A stretch of DNA of 64,000 nt. Origin: JAKAGZ01 sp963748105. GTDB taxonomy: Bacteria; Bacteroidota; Ignavibacteria; Ignavibacteriales; Ignavibacteriaceae. Below the pieces are notes generated by a model. That model ran no database searches. It saw only the letters and a list, made by a program, of their open reading frames with translations, and was not told the origin of the DNA. The stretch is taken from assembly GCA_963748105.1 (NCBI GenBank), contig CAVVHP010000005.1:217928-281927 (forward strand), read 5' to 3'. Each line of letters starts with the position of its first letter. Within the stretch, counting starts at the first letter, position 1. The position numbers and the translations under genes are program-made. This document shows, in pieces, positions 1-9,377 of the stretch.

Positions 1-2
1 CA

Positions 3-689
3 ACCAGTCCCGCATCCGATATTATGCCCGTATGGTCACCTGACGGGACTAAAATAGTTTATGCCTCATCACCTGATTCAGTTTACGATATTTATGAAAA
101 AGACTATAACGAACAAAGCAAACCCAAATTACTATTCAAGAGCAATTTTTTTAAGACTCCTTGTGATTGGACCTCCGATGGTAAATATATATTAGTGGGA
201 GCTATAACATCGGCTACAGGATCTGATATCTGGATTATACCAACTTTTGGTGATAAGAAACCTTTCCCCTATCTGCAATCAAAATTCAACGAAACTCCGG
301 GAAGTTTTTCGCCTGACGGAAAATGGATAGCATATTCTTCTGATGAAACGGGCCGTCCTGAAGTATATATTCAGAGTTTTCCTGAACCGGGTAAAAGATA
401 TGTTATATCTACAAAAGGAGGAAGTTATCCAAAATGGAGAAAAGACGGGAAAGAATTATTTTACATTTCTTCAAATTCCAATCTGACGGCAGTCGAAATA
501 AAATTAAATAAAAAACCGGAAATTGGAGAAACAAGGACACTATTTAAAATTGGTCGTCAATTCTATCCTAATATGTACGCAGTACTGAATAACGGCCAGA
601 ATTTTCTTGCTAATGATATAAATAGCAACTCTACCTTTAGTTTTTTACAAGTTGTATTAAATTGGAAATATTTAATAGATGAAAAATAA
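3..689 (+). CDS. PD40 beta-propeller C-terminus, probably of a Ser/Thr kinase (5' truncated)
   Basis: The reading frame is open to the left edge of the window (codons before the first Met encode TSPASDI), so this is the 3' part of a longer gene. The visible 228 or so residues hold PD40/WD40-like blades with the typical S-P-D-G-K signatures (WSPDGTK, TSDGKY, FSPDGKW). It ends in a hydrophobic strand followed by NWKYLIDEK. The same ending, a strand plus NWxxEL, closes the propellers of the kinases at 713, 3466, 6634 and 20766, and the next gene starts 23 bp downstream in the same direction. By analogy the missing N-terminus is a Hanks-type kinase domain plus one membrane helix; this is inference because the kinase part lies outside the window. 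Confidence 0.85.
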   Translation, partial: TSPASDIMPVWSPDGTKIVYASSPDSVYDIYEKDYNEQSKPKLLFKSNFFKTPCDWTSDGKYILVGAITSATGSDIWIIPTFGDKKPFPYLQSKFNETPGSFSPDGKWIAYSSDETGRPEVYIQSFPEPGKRYVISTKGGSYPKWRKDGKELFYISSNSNLTAVEIKLNKKPEIGETRTLFKIGRQFYPNMYAVLNNGQNFLANDINSNSTFSFLQVVLNWKYLIDEK

Positions 690-712
690 CTGACTAATGA
701 CGGGCAAAAACT

Positions 713-3436
713 ATGATTGGTGAAACAATTCTACATTACAAGATTTTAGAGAAGCTTGGCGAAGGAGGAATGGGCGAAGTCTACAAAGCACAGGACACCA
801 AACTCGACCGTTTTGTTGCATTGAAGTTTCTCCCATCTCAGCTTACTGCATCTGAGGATGACAAATCCAGATTTATTCAGGAAGCTAAAGCTGCCTCGGC
901 AATGAATCATCCGAATGTCTGCACCATTCATTCGATTGAAGAGCATAATAACCAACTGTTTATTGTAATGGAACATGTAGATGGTGTAACACTGCGGGAT
1001 AACAAGCAAGTGCTTTCAGAAAAAAAAATTCTGGAGATTGCCGCACAAATAGCTGACGGGCTCGGCGCTGCACACGAGAAAGGAATTGTTCATCGCGATA
1101 TTAAACCAGAAAACATTATGATCCGAAAGGATGGGATTGTTCAAATAATGGATTTCGGGCTTGCTAAACTTTTTAACACAGGCAATGCCTCAAGGCTAAC
1201 CAAGGCAGTTTCTACTGTCGGAACAATGGGATATATGTCCCCCGAACAGGTGCAGGGTCTCGACGTAGATTTTAGAACAGATATTTTTTCACTTGGTGTT
1301 GTACTTTACGAAATGGTGGCTAATGAATCACCATTCAAAGGTATGCACGAATCCGCAATAATGTATGAAATTGTAAATGTTGAAGCACAACCTATTTCAA
1401 CTTTTAAACCTGAGATTGATCCCGGACTCGATGAAATAATACTTGAATGCCTGGAAAAGGAAAAGGATGAAAGGTGTCAGTCTGCAAAGGAACTTGCCAG
1501 AAATTTAAGAAAATTAAAAAGAGGTTCATCAGGAAGTAAATCTAGCAGAGTTTACAAAGCGAGGTCATTTGCATCGGGTGAATCACAAATATCAGGTAAT
1601 GTAAATGTTAGCCCTGTTTCAAAAGTTTTAGAAAATATTAATAGGCATAAAATTTATTCTGCTATTATATCATTACTTGCAATAGCAGTTATTATCTTAT
1701 TATTCCTTGAAATTACTCGCTCCCCTGTTTCAAATTTAAAAGAACCGGTTCGATTTTCATTTGATATTCCGGGTAAATCTAACCCTTTATTATTCTGGGA
1801 TAACATTTTAAATATTTCACCAGACGGTATGTCCATCGCCTATTCTGATCAGAGTGTTAAACCGCCTGATATAAAAATACACAATATTGATAGTTTTGAA
1901 CCTTATTCAATCAGGGGTACAGATAATGGCCAAAACCCGACTTTTATTAATGATAATATTTTAGCATTTACATCCCACGAGAGTCACATATTAAAGGTGC
2001 CAATCAAGGGTGGAGTACCGGAAAATTCAGAAATAAGATATGGCAATGGTTTTAGTTTTGGAACAGACGGAACAATTGTCAGCACGCAAAATTGGGGATC
2101 AGGACTTTACTACCAGAGCGACTGGAATAGCCCACAGAAAAACATTATTAAGGAAGATGCTTCAGAAAATGAAGGAGCATACATTTATCCATACATACTT
2201 CCTGGAAATAAAGCGGCAGTATTTACAATCTGGTCAAAAGACGGAACATTTGACGATTCAAAAATCGGACTGGTAAAATTTGAAAACAAGGAAAAGAAAA
2301 TTCTAAGTTACAATGGCGTTAATTTACAGGGGACTTATCCCGAATTCATAAGTACTCCCTGGGGCAATTTTATAACATATTCTCATTCGGGAAATTTATA
2401 CGCATCGGCTTTTGATTTATCAAATCTAACAGTAAAGGGTCCGGAAATAAAAATTCTTGAAGGGATAAAGGTAAGTTCGCAGAGCGGAAAAGCTGCATAT
2501 GCTGTAGCTGATGGAAATAACGGCACAATTGCCTACATGCCTGGTAGTATAGACATTGCAAAGTCTAAATTGGTTTGGATAGATAAAAATGGTAAAGAAA
2601 AAGTAGCAGTTTCTGAAAGCGGCTCATACTTAACCCCATATGCAAATAATAATAAAGGACTTGTATTACTTACCGGTGCAGCATACAAAATCGGATCAAT
2701 AGATTTCACTAACGATAAAGTAAGCGTATTATTCGATAAAGGTGACAACAATTTGTCAAGGATAACACCCGATGGTGAACATTTCATTTTCCTTTCAAAC
2801 TTTGAAAACGGTAAATATAACATTTACTTAAGCAGGCTTGACGGTATAGGAGGAGCAAAAAAAATTGTTGATATTGAAAACGGGTACCCGGCAATTTCAA
2901 ATTTATCAGCTGATGGTAAATATGTTTTGTTTTCCGGTTATGAAAATAGAAGTAAAATCTGGGTGAAAGATATTACAAATAATAAAAAACCTGAGATTTT
3001 ATTTAAATCAAATACGACATTAAGAGAACCGGATTTTTCCCCGGACGAAAAGCTCGTATCATACAGGTCTGATGAGATAGGCGGTAATTTTAAATTGTTC
3101 GTCAGGCCATTTCCAATAAACGATGATAAGATACAGGTTTCCTTGGATGACGGAATATATGCATGTTGGTCAAGCAACAGCAGAGAAATTTTTTATAGGA
3201 ACGGAGATAAAATTATGGCTGCTAAAATAGAATTACAGCCAAAATTACAAGTAGTTTCCAGAAGGTTAGTCGGAATTTTCCCAAGAGTAAGTTCTGAAAC
3301 ATCACAACCTGATTTTACAGTAGCACCCGACGGACGAATACTTTTGCTGAAAAGTGCAATCGATCAGACAAAACCTATTAAGGTTAATGTTATTGTAAAC
3401 TGGTTTACAGAATTAAAAAATAAGTTAACAAATTAA
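713..3436 (+). CDS. Membrane Ser/Thr protein kinase with PD40 propeller
   Basis: A 907-residue Hanks-type kinase. The kinase domain (about 9-272) has the glycine loop GEGGMGEVY, ATP-binding Lys38, the alpha-C Glu57, the catalytic loop HRDIKPEN (127-134) and DFG (147-149), so it should be active. A linker of about 45 residues leads to one membrane helix (about 315-336) with charged residues before it. The rest is an extracytoplasmic PD40 beta-propeller with repeated S-P/A-D-G signatures. The family logic is that the propeller senses an envelope signal and the cytoplasmic kinase phosphorylates Ser/Thr; the ligand and substrates cannot be read from the sequence. The start is an ATG after ACGGGC, 23 bp after the preceding gene. 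The kinase half is very close to that of the gene at 3466 while the propellers differ, as expected for duplication followed by sensor diversification. Confidence 0.93.
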   Translation: MIGETILHYKILEKLGEGGMGEVYKAQDTKLDRFVALKFLPSQLTASEDDKSRFIQEAKAASAMNHPNVCTIHSIEEHNNQLFIVMEHVDGVTLRDNKQVLSEKKILEIAAQIADGLGAAHEKGIVHRDIKPENIMIRKDGIVQIMDFGLAKLFNTGNASRLTKAVSTVGTMGYMSPEQVQGLDVDFRTDIFSLGVVLYEMVANESPFKGMHESAIMYEIVNVEAQPISTFKPEIDPGLDEIILECLEKEKDERCQSAKELARNLRKLKRGSSGSKSSRVYKARSFASGESQISGNVNVSPVSKVLENINRHKIYSAIISLLAIAVIILLFLEITRSPVSNLKEPVRFSFDIPGKSNPLLFWDNILNISPDGMSIAYSDQSVKPPDIKIHNIDSFEPYSIRGTDNGQNPTFINDNILAFTSHESHILKVPIKGGVPENSEIRYGNGFSFGTDGTIVSTQNWGSGLYYQSDWNSPQKNIIKEDASENEGAYIYPYILPGNKAAVFTIWSKDGTFDDSKIGLVKFENKEKKILSYNGVNLQGTYPEFISTPWGNFITYSHSGNLYASAFDLSNLTVKGPEIKILEGIKVSSQSGKAAYAVADGNNGTIAYMPGSIDIAKSKLVWIDKNGKEKVAVSESGSYLTPYANNNKGLVLLTGAAYKIGSIDFTNDKVSVLFDKGDNNLSRITPDGEHFIFLSNFENGKYNIYLSRLDGIGGAKKIVDIENGYPAISNLSADGKYVLFSGYENRSKIWVKDITNNKKPEILFKSNTTLREPDFSPDEKLVSYRSDEIGGNFKLFVRPFPINDDKIQVSLDDGIYACWSSNSREIFYRNGDKIMAAKIELQPKLQVVSRRLVGIFPRVSSETSQPDFTVAPDGRILLLKSAIDQTKPIKVNVIVNWFTELKNKLTN

Positions 3437-3465
3437 AACTGGAATATATATTTGAAGGATTATTT

Positions 3466-6174
3466 ATGATAGGTGAAACCATACTCCACTATAAAATACT
3501 TGAAAAACTTGGTGAAGGCGGCATGGGAGAAGTCTTCAAAGCTCAGGACACAAAACTCGATCGCTTTGTCGCGCTTAAGTTCCTTCCCTCTCAACTTACT
3601 GCATCGGAAGATGATAAAGCAAGGTTTATCCAGGAGGCCAAAGCCGCCTCCGCGATGAATCACCCAAACGTCTGCACAATTCACGATATTCAGGAAGATA
3701 ACGGACAATTATTTATCGTGATGGAATTCGTAGACGGAGTAACCTTGCGGGATAATAAACAGGTACTTTCCGAAAAACGTATCCTTGAAATAGCAGCACA
3801 GGTTGCAGACGGACTCGGCGCAGCTCACGAAAAAGGGATTGTACACAGGGACATTAAACCAGAGAATATAATGCTTCGCAAGGATGGCATCGCGCAGATT
3901 ATGGACTTCGGCCTCGCTAAACTTTTCGCTTCTAATAATGCATCAAGGTTAACGAAAGCCGGCTCCACGGTCGGCACGATGGGTTATATGTCGCCCGAGC
4001 AGGTACAGGGTTTAGATGTTGATCACAGGACAGATATTTTTTCTCTCGGAGTTGTACTTTATGAAATGCTTGCAGGTGAATCACCATTTAAGGGAATGCA
4101 CGAAACTGCCATAATGTACGAGATTGTAAACGTGGATGCCCAGCCGATTGCTGCAATAAAAGAGAATATAAATCCGGAGCTCGATCAGTTAATACTTGAA
4201 TGCCTTGAAAAAGACAAAGATGAAAGATTTCAATCGGCAAAAGAATTTGCCAGGAGCCTGAGAAAATTAAAACGCAGCTCTACCGGGAACAGAACGAGCA
4301 GGATGTACAGTGTAAATACACAGGCATTTAAAGCCCAAACCGGCAGCCAGCCTGTATCGAAAAGTTCCGGCTCTATTACTATTGATTTCGGCCGTATTTA
4401 TTCATCAAAATATTTAACCTGGAGTTTGATGGGCATCTTGCTTGTCGCAGTTTTATATTTTGCGCTGTTCAATAAGCAGGTTAATAATACTCCCATCATT
4501 TCCGCTACATCAATAGTAGCACCCGACAACATTAATATCCTGGGAGAAAATTCGAAAATATCTCACAATGGTAAATTCGTAGTCTTTGCAGGTACCGATT
4601 CTACCGGGAACCTGGCAATGATGTTGCGTCCGTTAAGTTCAACAGGAACAAGGTTGTTAAAAACATTAAGTGCCAACGGCGTTGGGGCAGGACTTCTCCC
4701 CTTTTGGTCAAAAGATGATAAATATATTTTCTATTTCTATAATGGAAAACTGAAAAAGCTAAATGTTATTACCGGTACCGAAATGGATATCTGTGACGTT
4801 TTATTAGGAAGGGGAGGAACGGTAAATACCGGGGGAGATGTAATATATGCACCAAATTCAACAGGCGGCCTTTTTCTTGTTTCTGCCAATGGTGGAACCC
4901 CAAGGGAAATAATTAAATCAGATTCTGCAAATCCAGAAGAAAGTCTCCGCTTCCCGTATTTTCTGCCCGATGGAATTCATTTTCTATATACAATACAGGC
5001 GAAATTCTCAGGCGCTTCTTCGATGGACCAAATTATGGTAGGATCATTAAAATCTGATTCCAGAGATACTATCATGCAGGCTTCATCTAATTCGGCTTAC
5101 TCTGACGGCTATTTATTTTTTGTAAAGCAGTCAACTTTAATGTGCCAGGCTTTTGATCCGGATAACTATAAGTTAAGTGGCGACATCTTTACAATATCCG
5201 GTAACATTGATTTTAAAAACGCATATATTCTGGCATCCTTCTCCGTATCCGAGGCAGGCAATCTTATTTACCAGACAATAAGCGGAAATAGTATAAAACT
5301 CTCCTTGGTAAATGAGAATGGGTATAAAAAAGATGACGTTTTTACAAAAGATATTCGAAATGCAGCCCTTTTTTCACCGGACGGCAGTAAAATTTTATAC
5401 GATGGATTTGACTCAGATTACAAAAATCTTGATATCTGGTCATATGATATTAAAAGAGAGATAACCACCAGATATACATTTACATCAGATATAGATCAAT
5501 GGCCTGTTTGGTCAAATGATGGAAAAGATATTGCGTACGTATCAAACAGGGGAAAGAACTGGAACATCTATATAAAGAGAACCGATGGGACAGGAAGTGA
5601 TAGTCTTGTATACCAGTCTGTTCAATTTGCAGGTCCGGCTGACTGGTCCGGTAACGGCAGGTATATTGCATTTGTAGAAATAAATCCCATTACACAATCA
5701 GACATTGGAATTATTGATTTGCATAATAATAATGAGGTCCATTATTTCTTAAAAAGTAATTTTAACGAAAGCAGTCCGTTATTTTCAAATAATGGGAAAT
5801 GGATAATGTACGCAAGTAATGAATCAGGAAAATTTCAAACATATGTTCAATCTTTAACCGGCAATGGCGGCAGGTGGCAGGTTTCTAATAATGGCGGATA
5901 CCCTGTTAGCTGGCTCAGTAATGATAGAGCAATAATTTACATCTGGCAAAACGAGGTTTTTAAAGTGAATGTTGATGCCTCGGGAAATAATTTTGTTCTG
6001 GGTAAACCGGAACTATTATTCAATACTACCGATAAAAATATTTTAAACGTATACGATGTAACTAAAGACGGTAAAACTTTTCTTGTGGGTGTTCCCAACG
6101 GGAATGCAGTTAATCCCCCGCTAACTTATATACAAAACTGGCGGGGATTAATTTCTGATAAAAATAATAACTAA
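3466..6174 (+). CDS. Membrane Ser/Thr protein kinase with PD40 propeller
   Basis: A 902-residue paralogue of the gene at 713. The kinase domain has the same numbering: GEGGMGEVF, Lys38, HRDIKPEN (127-134), DFG (147-149) and the GTMGYMSPEQ activation segment. One membrane helix lies at about 317-336, then a PD40 propeller with FSPDGSK and WSNDGKD type blades and a final strand ending in NWRGLI. The ATG follows GAAGGA by seven bases and lies 29 bp after the previous stop, so the two are probably co-transcribed. By eye the kinase half uses more GC-rich codons than the propeller half, which fits gene conversion of the kinase part among paralogues or different constraint on the two halves. The signal sensed is unknown. 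Confidence 0.93.
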   Translation: MIGETILHYKILEKLGEGGMGEVFKAQDTKLDRFVALKFLPSQLTASEDDKARFIQEAKAASAMNHPNVCTIHDIQEDNGQLFIVMEFVDGVTLRDNKQVLSEKRILEIAAQVADGLGAAHEKGIVHRDIKPENIMLRKDGIAQIMDFGLAKLFASNNASRLTKAGSTVGTMGYMSPEQVQGLDVDHRTDIFSLGVVLYEMLAGESPFKGMHETAIMYEIVNVDAQPIAAIKENINPELDQLILECLEKDKDERFQSAKEFARSLRKLKRSSTGNRTSRMYSVNTQAFKAQTGSQPVSKSSGSITIDFGRIYSSKYLTWSLMGILLVAVLYFALFNKQVNNTPIISATSIVAPDNINILGENSKISHNGKFVVFAGTDSTGNLAMMLRPLSSTGTRLLKTLSANGVGAGLLPFWSKDDKYIFYFYNGKLKKLNVITGTEMDICDVLLGRGGTVNTGGDVIYAPNSTGGLFLVSANGGTPREIIKSDSANPEESLRFPYFLPDGIHFLYTIQAKFSGASSMDQIMVGSLKSDSRDTIMQASSNSAYSDGYLFFVKQSTLMCQAFDPDNYKLSGDIFTISGNIDFKNAYILASFSVSEAGNLIYQTISGNSIKLSLVNENGYKKDDVFTKDIRNAALFSPDGSKILYDGFDSDYKNLDIWSYDIKREITTRYTFTSDIDQWPVWSNDGKDIAYVSNRGKNWNIYIKRTDGTGSDSLVYQSVQFAGPADWSGNGRYIAFVEINPITQSDIGIIDLHNNNEVHYFLKSNFNESSPLFSNNGKWIMYASNESGKFQTYVQSLTGNGGRWQVSNNGGYPVSWLSNDRAIIYIWQNEVFKVNVDASGNNFVLGKPELLFNTTDKNILNVYDVTKDGKTFLVGVPNGNAVNPPLTYIQNWRGLISDKNNN

Positions 6175-6200
6175 TATAAAATCAAAACACGAGGTTAAAA

Positions 6201-6539
6201 ATGAATTCAAAAGTATATGAGCAGTACAATGCTGCAGTAGTAAACCTGCAGGGCAGAATCGAAGGCGGACCCTTTGCAGAAGAGTTTAAAAGCACTCTCA
6301 ATAACCTGCTCCAGCAAAACAAGAAAAATATTGTAGTGGATATGTCAGACATAAAATTCATAAACAGTAACGGGATCGGCATACTCGTCAGCGGGTTTAC
6401 AACAGTAAAAAACGGCGGTGGTGAATTAAAACTTGTTAATTCTAGCAACAAAGTAACCGGTGTTCTGGCTGTTACAAAATTGAACCAGATTTTTCAAAAT
6501 TTTGAATCTCTCGACGACGCTCTTAAAAGTTTTGGTTAA
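6201..6539 (+). CDS. STAS-domain protein (anti-sigma factor antagonist-like)
   Basis: A 112-residue single STAS domain of SpoIIAA/RsbV type: an N-terminal strand with VVNLQGRIEG, then DMSDIKFINSNGIGILV, followed by the helix and strand of the fold. In SpoIIAA-type antagonists the Ser just before the Gly of D-S-S-G is phosphorylated by a partner kinase. Here the motif reads N-S-N-G (55-58), so that position is Asn57, although Ser56 is retained. It sits 26 bp after one PD40 kinase and 94 bp before the next, with its own AACACGAGG ribosome-binding site, so it is plausibly co-expressed with them. No SpoIIAB/RsbW-type anti-sigma kinase or sigma factor gene is in the window. It may be a partner or adaptor of the neighbouring kinases, or a stand-alone regulator. 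Confidence 0.88.
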   Translation: MNSKVYEQYNAAVVNLQGRIEGGPFAEEFKSTLNNLLQQNKKNIVVDMSDIKFINSNGIGILVSGFTTVKNGGGELKLVNSSNKVTGVLAVTKLNQIFQNFESLDDALKSFG

Positions 6540-6633
6540 TCCTGTACTTTAAATAAACTATAGCCTGTATCCGGAATAATTATATTATCATTAATTTATT
6601 CACAGGCTTACATTCCTAAATAAAGGAAATGCT

Positions 6634-9348
6634 ATGACCGGAGAGACTATTCTACATTATAAGATCCTCGAGAAGTTAGGTGAAGGAGGGATGGGTGAAG
6701 TCTTCAAAGCGCAGGATACAAAACTCGACCGCTTTGTTGCTCTTAAGTTTCTTCCCTCTCAACTTACATCTTCCGAAGATGATAAAGCCCGATTTATACA
6801 GGAAGCCAAAACCGCTTCTTCAATGAATCATCCGAATGTCTGTACGATTCACGATATACAGGAGTACAAAGATCAACTTTTTATAGTAATGGAATATGTT
6901 GAAGGAAAGACATTAAAGGATAAAAAAGGAAGCCTTTCTGAAAAACAAATGCTTGAGATCAGCGTGCAGGTAGCGGAAGGTTTAGCGGCCGCACATCAAA
7001 AAGGGATTGTTCATCGGGATATAAAACCTGAGAATATAATGATTCGGAAAGACGGAATCGCGCAGATAATGGATTTCGGGCTTGCAAAATTATATGCGAC
7101 GAGTAATGTTTCGCGTCTCACCAAGGCCGGGACAACTATGGGAACAATGGGATATATGTCCCCGGAACAGGTACAGGGCCTGGATGTAGATCACAGGACT
7201 GATATTTTTTCTTTCGGCGTTGTTCTTTATGAAATGTTTGCAGGAGAATCGCCTTTTAAGGGAATGCACGAAACCGCAATTATGTATGAGATAGTAAACG
7301 TTGAGGCTCCTCCCCTTTCAACTGTACAAGAAGGAATTGATCTTGAACTGGATGAAATAATCTTAGAATGTCTAGAGAAAGATAAAGACGATAGATACCA
7401 GTCTGCCAAAGAACTGGCAAAAGACATTAGGAAAATCAAGAAATCTACCGGGCACAGAAAAAGCAGGGTATATCAGGTTAACTCCTCTGCGTATCAGACA
7501 AAAGTTTCAAACTCTGAAATTTCAAAGTCTTCGGGTTCTGTAGCAATTGAAGCTTTTAATAAGAAATTTTATCTCTCCAATATCTTCACGGTAAGAAATA
7601 TTTCCTGGCTGATTGTTTTACTTCTATCAGTTTTTATTCTAATAGAGGCTCCCTGGAACAAAACAGAAACCAAGAAATCTGTAATAAAATTTTATTCAGA
7701 TTTGGATAGGGACTCATTCTTTGAATTAAATTATCCTGCCGTTAGCATTTCTGCGGACGGTTCAAAAATAGTATATAGTGCGAATTCAAATATTTATTTA
7801 AGGGATCTAAATTCTTTAGATGCTACAATAATTCCCGGCACAGAGAACGCAATTAATCCTGTATTCTCCCCGGACGGTAAATCGATAGCATATTTTCAAT
7901 TAGGCAAACTTAAGAAATTAGCACTTAATGGCGGAGCAGCAAATGTACTGGTTACAACCGAAGCTGTATCCAGAGGAGTAAGCTGGGGCTCCAGTCAAAA
8001 TATAGTTTATTCACCTACTACGACTGATGGTTTATTTATGATTCCGGATAACGGCGGAACTCCTAAACAAATCACTTTTTTAGATTCAACAAAAAATGAA
8101 AGGACTCACAGGTGGCCTCAATTTTTACCGGACGGAAAGAATGTTTTATTTACAGTAGGGTATTTAAATAATCCGGACTATTACGAAGATGCTAATATTG
8201 ATATTGTTAACATTGAAACAGGTGAAAGAAAAAATATAATTAAAGGCTCAAGTTCTGCTAAATATATTAATTCAGGTCAAATTATTTATTCAAAGTCAGG
8301 AACCCTCTATGCGGTTCCTTTCGATCTTGATAATTTAGAATTAAAGGGCCAGCCTGTACCTGTTGTTGAGGGAGTAAACGGAGATATAACCTCCGGCTCA
8401 ATGCATTACTCTATTTCTGAAAATGGAACTTTAACGTATATACCGGGACAAGTTGAAGGAGGTAATCGTACGCTTGAACTTCTTAATAACAAAGAAGAGA
8501 AAATTATTGATTTGCCTCCTAAAAATTATATGGAACCTAAAATGTCACCGGATGGAAATGAGCTGGCACTGGTTGTAAGAGAAGGTATTGAGTTTAACAT
8601 TTATATATATAACATCGAAAGAAAATCTTTGCGTAAATTTACCTTCGGTGGTCAGAATAGAACACCAACCTGGTCTGCTGATGGGAAGAAAATAATTTAT
8701 ATGAAGGTTTTACCGGGAACCGGAAGTGGGATATATATTAAAAATGCTGATGGAAGCAATGCCGAAGTGGAAGTTTTTAGACATAAAGACAGGATGTATA
8801 TTGACGGCTGGTCCAGAGATCAATCTACTGTTATACTACAAACTCTCAGTGGTAACAAACAAACTGATATTTATTACTTAATATTAGGTAACGAAAAAAA
8901 ACTGCACCCATACTTAGAAACGAACAATGATGAATGGACTTCTTCATTATCATCTGATGGAAAATGGCTCGCGTATGTTTCGAGTGAGTCAGGTACTTAT
9001 CAAGCTTATATTCAATCATTCCCAGAAAAAGGCGGTAAATGGCAAATTTCAATAAACGGAGCTTCGGCAGTCGCATGGGCACCTGATCAAAAAACAGTGT
9101 ATTTTGAATCTAATTCAATTATATATGGGGTACCAATTAATATTTCAAATACAATTACATTGGGTACACCAAAAGAAATTGTTAGAGGACTTTCACTACT
9201 GCCGGTAGATAGCGGCCATATATTTGATATAACTCCGGATAGTAAATATATAATAACAACCAAACCGGTTGCAGGCAGCAAAAACCAAAGACTTATTGTT
9301 GTAGTAAACTGGTTTGATGAATTAAAAAAATTAACACAACAGAATTAA
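6634..9348 (+). CDS. Membrane Ser/Thr protein kinase with PD40 propeller
   Basis: A 904-residue member of the array with a complete kinase domain (GEGGMGEVF, Lys38, HRDIKPEN 127-134, DFG 147-149), one membrane helix at about 322-340 (NISWLIVLLLSVFIL) and a PD40 propeller to the C-terminus, which ends in VVVNWFDELKK. The start is an ATG preceded by AAAGGAAA. A 94-bp gap separates it from the STAS gene; that gap holds the separated arms AGCCTGT and ACAGGCT but no clear terminator. Function as for the other PD40 kinases: a predicted transmembrane sensor kinase with unknown signal and substrates. Confidence 0.93.
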   Translation: MTGETILHYKILEKLGEGGMGEVFKAQDTKLDRFVALKFLPSQLTSSEDDKARFIQEAKTASSMNHPNVCTIHDIQEYKDQLFIVMEYVEGKTLKDKKGSLSEKQMLEISVQVAEGLAAAHQKGIVHRDIKPENIMIRKDGIAQIMDFGLAKLYATSNVSRLTKAGTTMGTMGYMSPEQVQGLDVDHRTDIFSFGVVLYEMFAGESPFKGMHETAIMYEIVNVEAPPLSTVQEGIDLELDEIILECLEKDKDDRYQSAKELAKDIRKIKKSTGHRKSRVYQVNSSAYQTKVSNSEISKSSGSVAIEAFNKKFYLSNIFTVRNISWLIVLLLSVFILIEAPWNKTETKKSVIKFYSDLDRDSFFELNYPAVSISADGSKIVYSANSNIYLRDLNSLDATIIPGTENAINPVFSPDGKSIAYFQLGKLKKLALNGGAANVLVTTEAVSRGVSWGSSQNIVYSPTTTDGLFMIPDNGGTPKQITFLDSTKNERTHRWPQFLPDGKNVLFTVGYLNNPDYYEDANIDIVNIETGERKNIIKGSSSAKYINSGQIIYSKSGTLYAVPFDLDNLELKGQPVPVVEGVNGDITSGSMHYSISENGTLTYIPGQVEGGNRTLELLNNKEEKIIDLPPKNYMEPKMSPDGNELALVVREGIEFNIYIYNIERKSLRKFTFGGQNRTPTWSADGKKIIYMKVLPGTGSGIYIKNADGSNAEVEVFRHKDRMYIDGWSRDQSTVILQTLSGNKQTDIYYLILGNEKKLHPYLETNNDEWTSSLSSDGKWLAYVSSESGTYQAYIQSFPEKGGKWQISINGASAVAWAPDQKTVYFESNSIIYGVPINISNTITLGTPKEIVRGLSLLPVDSGHIFDITPDSKYIITTKPVAGSKNQRLIVVVNWFDELKKLTQQN

Positions 9349-9377
9349 AACTAAATTTCTAGTTAACAGGATAAAGT

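Noticed and set aside
6540..6633. A terminator between the STAS gene and the next kinase
   Set aside because: The arms AGCCTGT and ACAGGCT are about 35 bases apart and no T-run follows, so a stable terminator is unlikely.
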